Source: an uncultured Oscillospiraceae bacterium (GTDB taxonomy: Bacteria > Bacillota > Clostridia > Oscillospirales > Oscillospiraceae). From it: a DNA stretch of 64,000 nucleotides. The notes under the pieces are model-generated. The model was not told where the DNA came from. It saw nothing but the letters and a program-made list of their open reading frames with translations, and did not search any database. The stretch lies in NCBI GenBank assembly GCA_947626085.1, contig CANQQU010000002.1, positions 1-64,000 on the forward strand. Reading direction: 5' to 3'. The position numbers and the translations under genes are program-made. Shown one piece after another: positions 16,678-26,536 of this stretch (the stretch's first letter is position 1; the number at the start of each line of letters is the position of its first letter).

Positions 16678-18517
16678 ATTCCACCGTTACGGATTTTGCT
16701 AAATTTCGGGGCTTATCCACATCGCAGCCCCGGTTCACCGCCACATAGTAGGCAAACAGCTGCAGCGGGATCAGGGTCAGGCTGGGCTGTAGGACCGGGT
16801 GGGTCGCAGGGACGGTAAGGACGCTGTCCGCCGCCCGGGCGGCCTCCTCCTCCGTCTCCTCCAGGGTGACGCAGACCACATCCGCCCCCCGGGCCTTCAC
16901 CTCCCGGATGTTGGCAACCGTCTTGTCGAACAGGCTCTTCACCGTGGCCAGGGCCACCACCAGGGTGCCCTCCTCGATCAGGGAGATGGGGCCATGTTTC
17001 AGCTCGCCGGCGGGATAGGCCTCGCTGTGGAGGTAGGCCACCTCCTTGAGCTTCAGGCTGCCCTCCAGGCACACGGCGCTGTCGATATTTCGGCCAATGT
17101 AAAAGGCGTCGTGCCGCCCGCAGTACCGACTGGCCAGGTACTGGCACTTTTTCAAATTCTCTGGGCTCAGCACCCGCTCCACTGCGTCGGGCAGCGCCGC
17201 CAGGGCGGTGGCCAGGGAGGCGTACTCCTCCTGAGAGATGGTGCCCAGGGCGCCGGCCATGTGGAGCGTCAGCAGGTACACCGCCGCCAGCTGGTTGGAA
17301 AAGGCCTTGGTGGTGGCCACGGCGATCTCCGGCCCCGCCCAGGTGTACATCACCTGGTCCGCCGCCTTGGCAATGGCGGAGCCCACCACATTGACGATGG
17401 CCAGAGTCCTCGCCCCCCGGCGCTTGGCCTCCCGGAGGGCGGCCAGGGTGTCCGCCGTCTCCCCGGACTGGCTGATGATGATCACCAGATTGCTTTCATC
17501 CACCACCGGGTCGGAATAGCGGAACTCCGAGGCCATCACCGCCTCCGTTGGGATGCGGCAGGCCTTTTCAATGGTGTATTTTGCCACTACCGACACATAG
17601 TAGGCAGAGCCGCAGGCCACCAGATAGATCTTCCGCAGGCTTTTCAGGTAGTCCCGGTCCAGCTCCAGCCCCTCCAGCACCGCCTTGCCGTCCTTGAGCC
17701 GGGGAAAGATGGCATCCCGGAGGGCCTTGGGCTGCTCAAAAATTTCCTTGAGCATAAAGTGGTCGTACCCGCCCCGCTCCGCGTCGGACACGTCCCAGGT
17801 GATATGCTCCCGCTTTTTTTCCAGGGGGTCCCCGGCGGCGTCCAGGAAGACGGCGTGGTTCGCGTCGAAAATCGCCATGTCTCCGTCGTCCAGGTAGGCA
17901 ACGGTCTGGGTGTGCTTCAAAATGGCGGGCACGTCGGAGGCCACAAAATTCTCCCCCTCCCCGAAGCCGAAGATCAGGGGGGAGTCCTTCTTCACGGCGA
18001 TCACCGTCCCGGGACGGTCGGCGCAGAGGATGGCCAGGGCAAAGCTCCCCTCCAGCCGGGCCATGGCCTGCCGGACGGCGGAGATAAAGTCCGGAGTCTG
18101 GTCGTAGAAATAGCCGATCAGGTTGGAGATGACCTCCGTATCCGTCTCGGAACGGAAATGAATCCCCTGGCTCTCCAGCCGGGCCCGGAGCCGGGCCTGA
18201 TTCTCGATAATTCCGTTATGTACCACGGCGATCTTCCCCGAATCCGAAAGATGGGGGTGGCTGTTCAGGTCCGAGGGGGCCCCATGGGTTGCCCACCGGG
18301 TATGGCCGATGCCCACCTGGCCGGTGATGGCCTTCCCGTCGTCCAGTTTCTCCCGGAGGACGGACAGACGGCCCTTGGCCTTCTCCACCCGGAGGCCCTC
18401 GGGGGTGTAGACGCAGATCCCCGCCGAGTCATAGCCCCGGTATTCCAGCTTGCTCAGGCCCTCCAGCAGCACCGGCGCGGCCTGATTTTTCCCCGCGTAC
18501 CCAACGATTCCGCACAT
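16676..18517 (-). CDS. glmS: Glutamine--fructose-6-phosphate aminotransferase (isomerizing)
   Basis: MCGIVGYAG N-terminal nucleophile Cys; HTRWATHGAPSDLNSHPH; SIS motifs SQSGETADTLAALR; C-terminal DKPRNLAKSVTVE. Confidence 0.97.
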   Translation of the reverse strand: MCGIVGYAGKNQAAPVLLEGLSKLEYRGYDSAGICVYTPEGLRVEKAKGRLSVLREKLDDGKAITGQVGIGHTRWATHGAPSDLNSHPHLSDSGKIAVVHNGIIENQARLRARLESQGIHFRSETDTEVISNLIGYFYDQTPDFISAVRQAMARLEGSFALAILCADRPGTVIAVKKDSPLIFGFGEGENFVASDVPAILKHTQTVAYLDDGDMAIFDANHAVFLDAAGDPLEKKREHITWDVSDAERGGYDHFMLKEIFEQPKALRDAIFPRLKDGKAVLEGLELDRDYLKSLRKIYLVACGSAYYVSVVAKYTIEKACRIPTEAVMASEFRYSDPVVDESNLVIIISQSGETADTLAALREAKRRGARTLAIVNVVGSAIAKAADQVMYTWAGPEIAVATTKAFSNQLAAVYLLTLHMAGALGTISQEEYASLATALAALPDAVERVLSPENLKKCQYLASRYCGRHDAFYIGRNIDSAVCLEGSLKLKEVAYLHSEAYPAGELKHGPISLIEEGTLVVALATVKSLFDKTVANIREVKARGADVVCVTLEETEEEAARAADSVLTVPATHPVLQPSLTLIPLQLFAYYVAVNRGCDVDKPRNLAKSVTVE

Positions 18518-18558
18518 AAACATTTCCTTTCCACGGGCAGGTAGCCCGAACGATTTTT

Positions 18559-18587
18559 ATTGTACCATATTCATGTATAGATTTCAA
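18559..18587 (-). promoter_or_regulatory. Promoter for glmS
   Basis: Minus strand TTGAAA (18582-18587), 17 nt, TACAAT (18559-18564). Confidence 0.65.
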
Positions 18588-18594
18588 CAATTAT

Positions 18595-18640
18595 TTTACA
18601 AAAATTGACCAATGATGGTTTTGCACATCATTGGTCAATT
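18595..18640 (-). terminator. Terminator overlapping the dprA-like stop codon
   Basis: AATTGACCAATGATG / CATCATTGGTCAATT perfect stem (18603-18617 / 18626-18640); minus-strand T-run follows. Confidence 0.75.
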
Positions 18641-19521
18641 AAATTCTGTTTATTTTGTAGGATACGCCGAAGATTTCCCAGATCTTCCAGGGAAACAGCC
18701 GCCGCGCCCATGCCGACGAGGGCCTCCGCCGCCGGGGAGCCGTCCGCATAGCAGAACACCGGGCTCCACCTCCCCCGGAGGTTGGCTGCGGCGCCGCTCC
18801 AGGTGCCGCCCCGGTTCCAGGTCGCCTGGGCCACAAAGGCGCCCAGGCCCAGGGCGTGGATCACCCGGTTCCGGTGGATGGCCCGTTGGGCGGAAAATTC
18901 CCGGTCGTATCCGTCCTCCGACAGGTACAATAGGCGCTTCCCCATCCACTGCCGGTCCAGCCGATCCGCCACCACGCTGATCACCCAGCCGCCTGCCGCC
19001 AGGCAGGCCTCCTGGGCCGCCCGGTCCGCGCCCCGGGCGTTGCCGGAGACCAGGGCGAAGCCCTGCTCCGCCGCCGCCCGGCCCACCGCCTGGGCGAAGG
19101 CCCGGTTGGCGTCCTTCAGGTCCCTGCTGCCCACCAGGGCGATCCGGGGCCTTTCCAGCGCCGCCAGGTCCCCTCGATACCACAGGCACCCCGGCGCCGT
19201 CAGGCCCAGCCGGCGGCGGAGGATCAGGGGATAGCCGGGGCTGACCCGGGTCAGGGGCCGGCAGCCGGCCCGCAGCCCCCTGTGTACATAGTATTCCAAA
19301 AGGGCCCCGTCTGACAACAGCCTCAGGATTCGGTCCGCCTCCTCCGGGTTATAGCCCAGGGCGGTCAGGTCCTTTTCCGTCAGCTCCCGGTCCGCATCGT
19401 CCCGGGGAAGGGTCCGGGCCCGCTGGGCGATCCTGGTCAGCTCCCGGTCGGACAGGGGCCGCCGGTCCTCCGTCCCCAGGGAGCTTCCCAGCAGGAGAAA
19501 GCCCCGCTCCCGGTTCGTCAT
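18628..19521 (-). CDS. DprA/Smf-like DNA-processing protein (SLOG fold), divergent
   Basis: YPLILRRRLGLTAPGCLWYRGDLAALERPRIALVGSRDL; LVSGNARGADRAAQEACLAAGG; REFSAQRAIHRNRVIHALG. Confidence 0.82.
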   Translation of the reverse strand: MTNRERGFLLLGSSLGTEDRRPLSDRELTRIAQRARTLPRDDADRELTEKDLTALGYNPEEADRILRLLSDGALLEYYVHRGLRAGCRPLTRVSPGYPLILRRRLGLTAPGCLWYRGDLAALERPRIALVGSRDLKDANRAFAQAVGRAAAEQGFALVSGNARGADRAAQEACLAAGGWVISVVADRLDRQWMGKRLLYLSEDGYDREFSAQRAIHRNRVIHALGLGAFVAQATWNRGGTWSGAAANLRGRWSPVFCYADGSPAAEALVGMGAAAVSLEDLGNLRRILQNKQNLIDQ

Positions 19522-20705
19522 CGCCTTCTGCGGGCCGGGGCCGGGGTCTCCTCCGGCCCGGGAGTCAAAGTGCCGTCGGCCTCCAGAATCATGGGGCGGA
19601 TCTGATAATTGGAGAATTTGGCGATCTCGTCCAGCTTGGCCTTCTCCGGGAAGTTGCCCACAATGGAGTAGGCGGCACCCTTCTTCTTGGCCCGGCCAGT
19701 CCGGCCAATGCGGTGGATATAGTATTCGTTCTCCTTGGGCACGTCGTAATTGATGACGCACTCCACATCGTCCACGTCGATGCCCCGGGAGGCCACATCG
19801 GTGGCGATCAGCACCGGGAGCTTGCCGTCCCGGAACTGCTGCATGGTCTTCTCCCGCTTGTCCTGACGGATGTCCCCGTGGAGGCACTGGCAGTCCAGCC
19901 CCTCCCGCTGGAACTCGTCGCACAGCCGCTGGCAGACGTGCTTGGTGTTGCAGAAGATCAGCACCCGCTCAAAGCCCTGGCCCCGGATCAGCCGGAGGGT
20001 GGCGTCGGCCTTCTCCAGGAAGGAGGGGGCGGTGATATAATACTGGTCGATATCCGGCCGGTCCTCCAGCTCCGGCTCCACGGTGATCTCCACCTCGTCC
20101 CGCTGGTACATCCAGGAGACGGTCATCACCTCCTGGGAGATGGTAGCGGAGAACAGGCCCATGTTGGTCCGGTTCCGGCACCGCTCCACGATCCGGGTCA
20201 CGTCCTTGAAAAAGCCCATGTCCAGCATCCGGTCCGCCTCGTCCAGCACCAGGGTCTTCACGCTGTCCAGGCTGACGCTGCCCCGCTTGCAGTGGTCCAG
20301 GAGCCTGCCGGGGGTGGCCACCAAGATATGGGGCGTCTTTTTCTCCATCTGCCGAATTTCTCCACGGATCCGGGTGCCGCCGTAGTACACCGCCACCCGG
20401 ATCTCAGGCCGGAGGATCAGCAGGTCCCGCAGCTCCTCCCCGATCTGGAGGGCCAGCTCCCGGGTGGGGGCCAGGATCAGTCCCTGGACCTGCCGGTTCT
20501 CCGGGTCAATATGCTCGATCATGGGGATCCCGAAGGCGAAGGTCTTGCCGGTGCCCGTAGGGGCCTTGGCAATCACGTCCTTCCATGCCAGAAACGGCGG
20601 GATCGCCTCCCGCTGCACGGTGGTGGGATAGCCGTAGCCCTTTTTTTCCAGGGCCTGTAATATTTCCTGGGAAATCCCCAGGTCGGAAAAGGTCATTTGC
20701 TCCAT
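19518..20705 (-). CDS. DEAD/DEAH-box RNA helicase
   Basis: APTGTGKTFAFGIP, PTRELALQIGEEL, VATPGRLLDHC, VLDEADRMLDMGF, FSATIS, TDVASRGIDVDDV, HRIGRTGRA. Confidence 0.96.
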   Translation of the reverse strand: MEQMTFSDLGISQEILQALEKKGYGYPTTVQREAIPPFLAWKDVIAKAPTGTGKTFAFGIPMIEHIDPENRQVQGLILAPTRELALQIGEELRDLLILRPEIRVAVYYGGTRIRGEIRQMEKKTPHILVATPGRLLDHCKRGSVSLDSVKTLVLDEADRMLDMGFFKDVTRIVERCRNRTNMGLFSATISQEVMTVSWMYQRDEVEITVEPELEDRPDIDQYYITAPSFLEKADATLRLIRGQGFERVLIFCNTKHVCQRLCDEFQREGLDCQCLHGDIRQDKREKTMQQFRDGKLPVLIATDVASRGIDVDDVECVINYDVPKENEYYIHRIGRTGRAKKKGAAYSIVGNFPEKAKLDEIAKFSNYQIRPMILEADGTLTPGPEETPAPARRRR

Positions 20706-20865
20706 ACGCTCGTTCCTTTGATGGTTTTTCTTTATTCTAGCAGGTTTTATATGGTTTTGCAACTCGCGTTTATAGAAATTTAAGAAAATCCCTCCGCGCA
20801 GGCGGTGGACAAAGGGCGGGAAATGTGGTATGATGGATAAAATGTTCTGGCAGGGAGGTCAAAAA

Positions 20866-21534
20866 ATGGGCAAGCTAATCGTGATCGAGGGCACCGACGG
20901 TTCGGGAAAATCCACCCAGTTCCGGCTGCTTTCTCAGCGCCTGGAGCGGGAAGGACGGGATTTCCGGCACATTGTGTTCCCCAGGTACGATCAGCCCAGC
21001 TCCGCCCTGCTGAAAATGTACCTGAACGGAGATTTCGGTCCCGATCCCGCTTCCGTCAATCCCTATGCCGCCTCGGCGTTCTACGCCGTGGACCGGTTCT
21101 GCTCCTTTCGCTTAGACTGGGGGGAATACTACCGTGGCGGCGGCGTGGTGCTGTCCGACCGGTACACCACCTCTAACGCCGTCCACCAGGCCGTGAAGGT
21201 GACAGGGCAGGAGCGGAAAGAATTTTTGGAGTGGCTCTACGACTTCGAGTACCGCCGTTTGGAACTGCCCAGGCCGGATCTGACGCTGTATCTGGACGTG
21301 CCCACGGCGTTTACGGAACAGCTCCTTCGCCGCCGGGAGGCGGACACCCACACCCACGCCGACATTCACGAGCAGGACGGGGCCTATCTCGCCGCCTGCC
21401 GGGAGTGCGGCCGGGAGGCGGCTGGGTACTACGGCTGGACGGTGGTGGCGTGCGTGAAAAACGGGGCCATGCGCTCCGTGGAGGATATTCACCGGGAGAT
21501 TTACGGTCATGTACTGACCTGCTTGGAGGAATAA
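20866..21534 (+). CDS. tmk: Thymidylate kinase-like protein
   Basis: MGKLIVIEGTDGSGKSTQFRLLSQRL; SDRYTTSNAVHQAVK; LTLYLDVP. Confidence 0.9.
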   Translation: MGKLIVIEGTDGSGKSTQFRLLSQRLEREGRDFRHIVFPRYDQPSSALLKMYLNGDFGPDPASVNPYAASAFYAVDRFCSFRLDWGEYYRGGGVVLSDRYTTSNAVHQAVKVTGQERKEFLEWLYDFEYRRLELPRPDLTLYLDVPTAFTEQLLRRREADTHTHADIHEQDGAYLAACRECGREAAGYYGWTVVACVKNGAMRSVEDIHREIYGHVLTCLEE

Positions 21535-21536
21535 GG

Positions 21537-22079
21537 ATGGTTTATCTGTTTCTGGGCCCGGGCTTTGAGGAGATCGAAGCCGTCACCCCCCTGGATCTGC
21601 TGCGCAGAGGGGGCGTGGAAGTCGCCACCGTGGGCATTTTCGGCCGGGAGGTAACGGGGAGCCACAACATTCGGCTGACCGCAGACCTGACATTGGAGGA
21701 AGTGGATCTGGAGCAAGCGGAAATGCTGATCGTCCCGGGAGGCCGGGGCGGGGTCGCTTCCCTGCTGGGTTGTCCAGAGGCCCTGGCGCTGCTGAAGGCG
21801 GGCTGGGAGCGGGGCTGCTTCCTGGCGGCTCTCTGCGCCGGTCCCACCGTGCTGGCAAGCCTGGGCATCACGGAGGGAAAGCAGGCCGTGTGCTATCCCG
21901 GCTTTGAAGACCAGATGGGCGCCGCCCAAATCGACCCCGACGCCGCCTGCGTCCGGGACGGGAGGCTGATCACCGCCGCCTCCGCCGGGTGTGCCGTGCC
22001 CTTTGGACTGGCGCTGGTAGCGGCGCTGAAGGGTGAAGCGGCGGCCCAGGCCGTGGCGCGGCAGATCGTCCTGCGCTGA
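21537..22079 (+). CDS. DJ-1/PfpI family protein
   Basis: MVYLFLGPGFEEIEAVTPLDLLRRGGVEVATVGI; LIVPGGRGGVASL; FLAALCAGPTVLASLGI. Confidence 0.9.
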   Translation: MVYLFLGPGFEEIEAVTPLDLLRRGGVEVATVGIFGREVTGSHNIRLTADLTLEEVDLEQAEMLIVPGGRGGVASLLGCPEALALLKAGWERGCFLAALCAGPTVLASLGITEGKQAVCYPGFEDQMGAAQIDPDAACVRDGRLITAASAGCAVPFGLALVAALKGEAAAQAVARQIVLR

Positions 22080-22092
22080 AGGAGGAATCACC

Positions 22093-23649
22093 ATGGAAAG
22101 ACCCAATGATCCCAACCAGGAAAACCACTGGCTGGATGATTTTCTGGAACCCTCGGAGATGGGAGAGGAGATCGGCCCGGATGAGCAGGCGGTTATGGCC
22201 GCCGGGCTGACGAATCCGGAGGACATGGAGCTGGAGCAGATCATCCGGGAAGTGTCCGAGGAGATGAAAGCTGAAGAGATCGCCCAGCAGGAGGCCCCAG
22301 AGGAGCCCGCGGAGCCGGAATACCCGGAACCTGGGGAGCCCTTCCGGGACGAGGAATACCGGGATACCTTCGGCGATGGCGGCGACCTGGCCGCGGTGTT
22401 CGACGACGAGCCCAAGCCTTCCCGGGAGGCCCCCAAGGAGCCGTCCCGCCAGCGGAAATCCCCGCCTGCCAAGCGCCGTCCCGGCCACAAGCCGGGGTAT
22501 GGCCTGCTGGGCATTCCCCACATTCTGGCCACGGCGGTATGGCTGGCCATTGCCCTGGCCATCGGCGTTGCCCTGGGTCGGACCATCTGGGTGTGCGCCG
22601 CCGACGTGCTGGCCTTCGGCCGGGGAGACCGGGAGGTGCAAGTAACCATCGTGGACTCCGACGACATTCCCGCCATTGCAGAAAAGCTCCAAAAGGCGGG
22701 GCTGATCCGTTACCCCCAGCTGTTTCAGTTCTACGCCGAGTTCACCGACGCCCGGCAGGATATCGCCTCCGGCACCTTCACCCTGAACACCCGGTACGAC
22801 TACAACGCCCTCATTGACTTCATGGCCGAGGAGGCGGAGACCCGCCAGGTGGTCGAGGTCGTCATCCCCGAGGGCTACAACTGCCATCAGATCTTCGCCC
22901 TGCTGGAATCGGAGAACGTCTGCACCGTAGAGCAGCTGGAGCAGTACGCCGCCACCGGCGACCTGGGCGACTACGCCGGCTCCGGCGGCATGGAGGGCTA
23001 CTGGTTCCTGGAAGGAGTGGAACGGGGGGACAAATACTGTCTGGAAGGCTATCTGTACCCGGACACCTACCAATTCTACACCGACGACGAGCCCGGCCGG
23101 GTGCTGAAGAAAATGCTGGACGACTATGACGCCCGGTTTACCGATCTGATGAAGGAGCGCCTGACGGAGATCCAGGAATCCTACGCCCAGCGGCTGCTGG
23201 ACGCGGGAATGAGCGAGGAATATGTGGAGGCCCACAGGCTGACCATCCGGGAGATCACCATCATCGCCTCCCTGATCGAGCGGGAGACCGCCGGGGTGGA
23301 CGAGAGCTACACCATCTCCTCTGTGATCTACAACCGTCTGACCCATCCGGAGGATTACCCCACGCTGAACATCGACGCGTCGCTGTACTATGCTTTGATG
23401 CTCCAGGGTCGGGAGGTGGAGGAGCTGACCCAGGAGGACCTGGCCATGGATTCCCCCTACAACACCTACACCCACGAGGGTCTGATTCCCGGACCCATCT
23501 GCAATCCGGGTCAGTCCAGCCTGAACGCCGCCATGACGCCCCAGGAAACGGATTACTATTACTACGCCTACGATCCCGACGCCCAGCGGCACCACTTCTC
23601 CGAGACCGCCTCGGAACACCAGGCGTTCCTGGATTCCCTGGAAGACTGA
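22093..23649 (+). CDS. mltG: Endolytic transglycosylase MltG
   Basis: TM, then VVIPEGYNCHQIFALL; EGYLYPDTYQF; IIASLIERETA; YNRLTHPEDYPTLNIDASLYYAL; PGPICNPGQSSLNAAMTPQETDYYYYAYD. Confidence 0.94.
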   Translation: MERPNDPNQENHWLDDFLEPSEMGEEIGPDEQAVMAAGLTNPEDMELEQIIREVSEEMKAEEIAQQEAPEEPAEPEYPEPGEPFRDEEYRDTFGDGGDLAAVFDDEPKPSREAPKEPSRQRKSPPAKRRPGHKPGYGLLGIPHILATAVWLAIALAIGVALGRTIWVCAADVLAFGRGDREVQVTIVDSDDIPAIAEKLQKAGLIRYPQLFQFYAEFTDARQDIASGTFTLNTRYDYNALIDFMAEEAETRQVVEVVIPEGYNCHQIFALLESENVCTVEQLEQYAATGDLGDYAGSGGMEGYWFLEGVERGDKYCLEGYLYPDTYQFYTDDEPGRVLKKMLDDYDARFTDLMKERLTEIQESYAQRLLDAGMSEEYVEAHRLTIREITIIASLIERETAGVDESYTISSVIYNRLTHPEDYPTLNIDASLYYALMLQGREVEELTQEDLAMDSPYNTYTHEGLIPGPICNPGQSSLNAAMTPQETDYYYYAYDPDAQRHHFSETASEHQAFLDSLED

Positions 23650-23650
23650 G

Positions 23651-24868
23651 ATGGGGAAGCTGGAGCTGTTGAGCCCCGCCGGGGACGCCGAGCGGCTGAA
23701 CATGGCGGTGCGCTACGGGGCCGACGCGGTCTATTTAGCGGGGACCCAATTTGGGATGCGGGCCTTCGCCGGGAATTTCCCGGCGGAGGAGCTGCCCCAG
23801 GCCATCGCCTTCGCCCACAGCCGGGGGGTGAAGGTCCACGTCACCGTGAACACCATGCCTCGAAACAACGAGGCGGAACGGCTACCCGCGTATCTGGCGT
23901 TTTTGCAGGACGCCGGCGCGGACGCCCTGATCCTGGCGGATCTGGGCGCCTTCACCCTGGCGAAACAATACGCCCCCCGGTGCGCCCGCCACGTCTCCAC
24001 CCAGCAGTCGGTGGCGAACTTCCAGACTGCCCGGGCCTGGTTCGACCTGGGCGCGGCCCGGGTGGTATTGGCCCGGGAGCTGAGTTTGGCGGAGATCGCC
24101 GAGATTCGGGCCAAAACCCCGAAGGAATTGGAGATCGAGACCTTTGCCCACGGGGCCATGTGCGTCAGCTACTCGGGCCGGTGCGTGCTGAGCAACTACA
24201 TGACCGGCCGGGACGCCAACCGGGGCCAGTGCGCTCAGCCCTGCCGCTACCAATACGCCCTGATGGAGGAAAAGCGGCCGGGAGAGTATTTCCCCGTCTA
24301 TGAGGACGAGCAGGGCGCCTATATCTTAAACTCCCGGGACATGTGCATGATCGACCACCTGCCGGAGCTGATGGCCGCGGGGGTGGACTGCGTCAAGCTG
24401 GAGGGCCGGGCCAAATCCGCCTACTACACCGCCGTGGTCACTGGGGCCTACCGCCACGGGATCGACGCGGCGGCGGCGGGGCAGCCCCTGGACCCGGTGT
24501 GGCGGGATGAGGTGGAGCATATTTCCCACCGGGTCTACTCCACCGGGTTCTACTATGGTCCTCCGGGGCAGTACACCCAGAGCGCCCGGTATCTCCGGGA
24601 GTGGCAGGTGGCGGCCATCGTGGAGCGGTGCGACGAAACAGGCTTGGCCCTGTGCAGTCTGCGGAACAAGTTCACCCAGGGCGATACCCTGGAGGCGGTG
24701 GGTCCGGACCTGCGGCCCTTCTCTCTGACGGCGGAGGGCATGACCGACCAGGAGGGCGCCCCCCTGGACACCCCCCGCAATCCCCAGAGCAAATTCTACA
24801 TCCGGCTGCCCCGGCAGGTGCCGGAATACACCATCCTCCGCCGGTGCGTGGATCTGTCGGCAAAATAA
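23651..24868 (+). CDS. Peptidase U32 family protein (tRNA hydroxylation protein P-like)
   Basis: LELLSPAGDAERLNMAVRYGADAVYLAG; FAHGAMCVSYSGRCVLSNYMTGRDANRGQCAQPCRY; DGxxCVKLEGR-type motif. Confidence 0.95.
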   Translation: MGKLELLSPAGDAERLNMAVRYGADAVYLAGTQFGMRAFAGNFPAEELPQAIAFAHSRGVKVHVTVNTMPRNNEAERLPAYLAFLQDAGADALILADLGAFTLAKQYAPRCARHVSTQQSVANFQTARAWFDLGAARVVLARELSLAEIAEIRAKTPKELEIETFAHGAMCVSYSGRCVLSNYMTGRDANRGQCAQPCRYQYALMEEKRPGEYFPVYEDEQGAYILNSRDMCMIDHLPELMAAGVDCVKLEGRAKSAYYTAVVTGAYRHGIDAAAAGQPLDPVWRDEVEHISHRVYSTGFYYGPPGQYTQSARYLREWQVAAIVERCDETGLALCSLRNKFTQGDTLEAVGPDLRPFSLTAEGMTDQEGAPLDTPRNPQSKFYIRLPRQVPEYTILRRCVDLSAK

Positions 24869-24885
24869 AGGTTCCCTTTGAGACG

Positions 24886-24925
24886 GAACGGGCGAAAAGC
24901 AGGCGCTTTTCGCCCGTTCTTTGCG
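24886..24925 (+). terminator. Rho-independent terminator after the U32 gene
   Basis: Perfect 15-bp stem GAACGGGCGAAAAGC (24886-24900) / GCTTTTCGCCCGTTC (24905-24919). Confidence 0.75.
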
Positions 24926-25039
24926 CTGACAACAAGGTGGATTCAACCGGCAGGCGAATCCACTTCGCTGGAGAAGTGATTGCTAATTCTCAAAAATGCG
25001 CTACAATAAAGCCATCAAAACCGAAAGGATGGAACAAAA

Positions 25040-25972
25040 ATGGAACAAACCAATATCGGACGCAACATCAAACGGCTCCGGGACGCGAAGGGCCTCACCC
25101 AGGAGCAAGTCGCCCAGGCGTTGAATGTCACCTTCCAGGCGGTGAGCAAATGGGAAAAAAGCGTCACCCTGCCGGATACCATGACGCTGCCCAAAATCGC
25201 GGCCTTCTTCGGCGTCACCATCGACGAGCTGTTCGCGCCGGAGCAGGCGGTGTACGATAATGACGCCCAGCGGCTCCTGGCGGTGTACGAGGCCAGCCGG
25301 GACCAGGACGATTTTATCCGGGCCGACGCGGAATTTCGGAAGCTATTCGCCAGCGGCAGCTTCACCCGGGACGATGAGCGGTCCTACGGGGTGCTGTACG
25401 AGTACCACATGTACTACTGCCGGGACCGGGCCCTAAAGCAGTACGACAAAATCCTGTCCAGCCCGGAACGGGACATCGTGACCCAGCGGACCCGGCTCCA
25501 GCGCAGCTACCTGCGCTCCCAGATCGGCCGGAGCGGCCAGGACCTGGAGGAGGCCCGGGCGGCCCTGGAAGCGGATCCCCAAGACCCGGAGAACCATCTG
25601 GCGCTGCTGGCCGCCCTGTACAACGCCGGGAAATATGAAGCCGTGCTGGAGGCCTTCCCTGCGGCGGAGGATGCCGGCGCCCCGGAGAGCCTGATCCACA
25701 TCTACGCCGGAGATTCCTGCAAGGAGCTTTGCCGGTACGAGGAGGCGTTCCAGCATTGGCAGCTGGCGCTGGAGCTGGACCCGGAGTGTCTGGACGCGCT
25801 GTACGCCATGGCCTACTGCTGGCGGGCGCGGGGGCGCTACGACCGGGAAGCCGAGGCCTGGGAGCGGGTGGAGGACTGGCTCACCCAGCGGGGGTACGCG
25901 GCGGAGGTGATTCCTGTCCGGGAGCAGCTGCGCCGGGCCCGGCAGGCTGCCGAGAATATTGTCCAGGAATAA
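25040..25972 (+). CDS. XRE-family transcriptional regulator with C-terminal TPR-like region
   Basis: MEQTNIGRNIKRLRDAKGLTQEQVAQALNVTFQAVSKWEKSVTLPD HTH; TPR-like helices downstream. Confidence 0.88.
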   Translation: MEQTNIGRNIKRLRDAKGLTQEQVAQALNVTFQAVSKWEKSVTLPDTMTLPKIAAFFGVTIDELFAPEQAVYDNDAQRLLAVYEASRDQDDFIRADAEFRKLFASGSFTRDDERSYGVLYEYHMYYCRDRALKQYDKILSSPERDIVTQRTRLQRSYLRSQIGRSGQDLEEARAALEADPQDPENHLALLAALYNAGKYEAVLEAFPAAEDAGAPESLIHIYAGDSCKELCRYEEAFQHWQLALELDPECLDALYAMAYCWRARGRYDREAEAWERVEDWLTQRGYAAEVIPVREQLRRARQAAENIVQE

Positions 25973-25985
25973 GTTACCCCACTAA

Positions 25986-26019
25986 AAATTCCGACATGGT
26001 GATGGCCATGCCGGAATTT
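25986..26019. terminator. Convergent hairpin terminator
   Basis: AAATTCCGACATGG…CCATGCCGGAATTT imperfect stem between convergent genes. Confidence 0.6.
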
Positions 26020-26026
26020 GAATCCT

Positions 26027-26536
26027 CTATTTGCTCCCGGTCCGGACGAGGGACGCCAGATAAGCATCCGCCTCGGCGCGGGTGTGGAAGGTGTGGATGG
26101 GGAAAGCGCCCTCGTAGGACGCCAGGCGGGCCCGCAGGCGGGGCAGGCGCTCCTTGGGATAGTCCAGAATCCACTGGTAAAATTCCGGGTCCAGCGTCTC
26201 CTCCAGCCAGGGCAGGTCCGCCCGCTGCCGACCCACCCGGGCCCGGGCCCCCTCCAGGCAGACCTTCAGGGAATAGTCCAGGAAAAAGACCTCGTCGCAC
26301 CGGGCCAGGCGCTGGGGCAGGGTGCGGCTGTAATTGCCGTCGATGATCCACCGGTCCCGGGCCAGAATTTGGTCCAGGCGCCGGTCAAAGGTTTCGATGT
26401 CCACGGTGGTCCGGTCCGGCCGGTGCCACAGCAGGTCCAGGTGGTACACCGGCAGGCCCGTCAGCGCCCCCAGGCGGCGGGCCAGGGTGCTTTTCCCCGC
26501 CCCGGGGCAGCCCACGATCAGAATCCGCTCAGGCAT
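26027..26536 (-). CDS. AAA/adenylate kinase-like P-loop protein (topology-modulation-type)
   Basis: MPERILIVGCPGAGKSTLARRLGALTGLPVYHLDLLWHRPDR; WIIDGNYSRTLPQRL. Confidence 0.85.
   Translation of the reverse strand: MPERILIVGCPGAGKSTLARRLGALTGLPVYHLDLLWHRPDRTTVDIETFDRRLDQILARDRWIIDGNYSRTLPQRLARCDEVFFLDYSLKVCLEGARARVGRQRADLPWLEETLDPEFYQWILDYPKERLPRLRARLASYEGAFPIHTFHTRAEADAYLASLVRTGSK

Noticed and set aside
16799-18544. 581-aa plus-strand ORF
   Set aside because: Antisense to glmS.
18518-18605. glmS ribozyme upstream of glmS
   Set aside because: Only ~90 nt separate glmS from the dprA-like terminator, and a simple TTGAAA-N17-TACAAT promoter fills it; no ribozyme-like core is visible.
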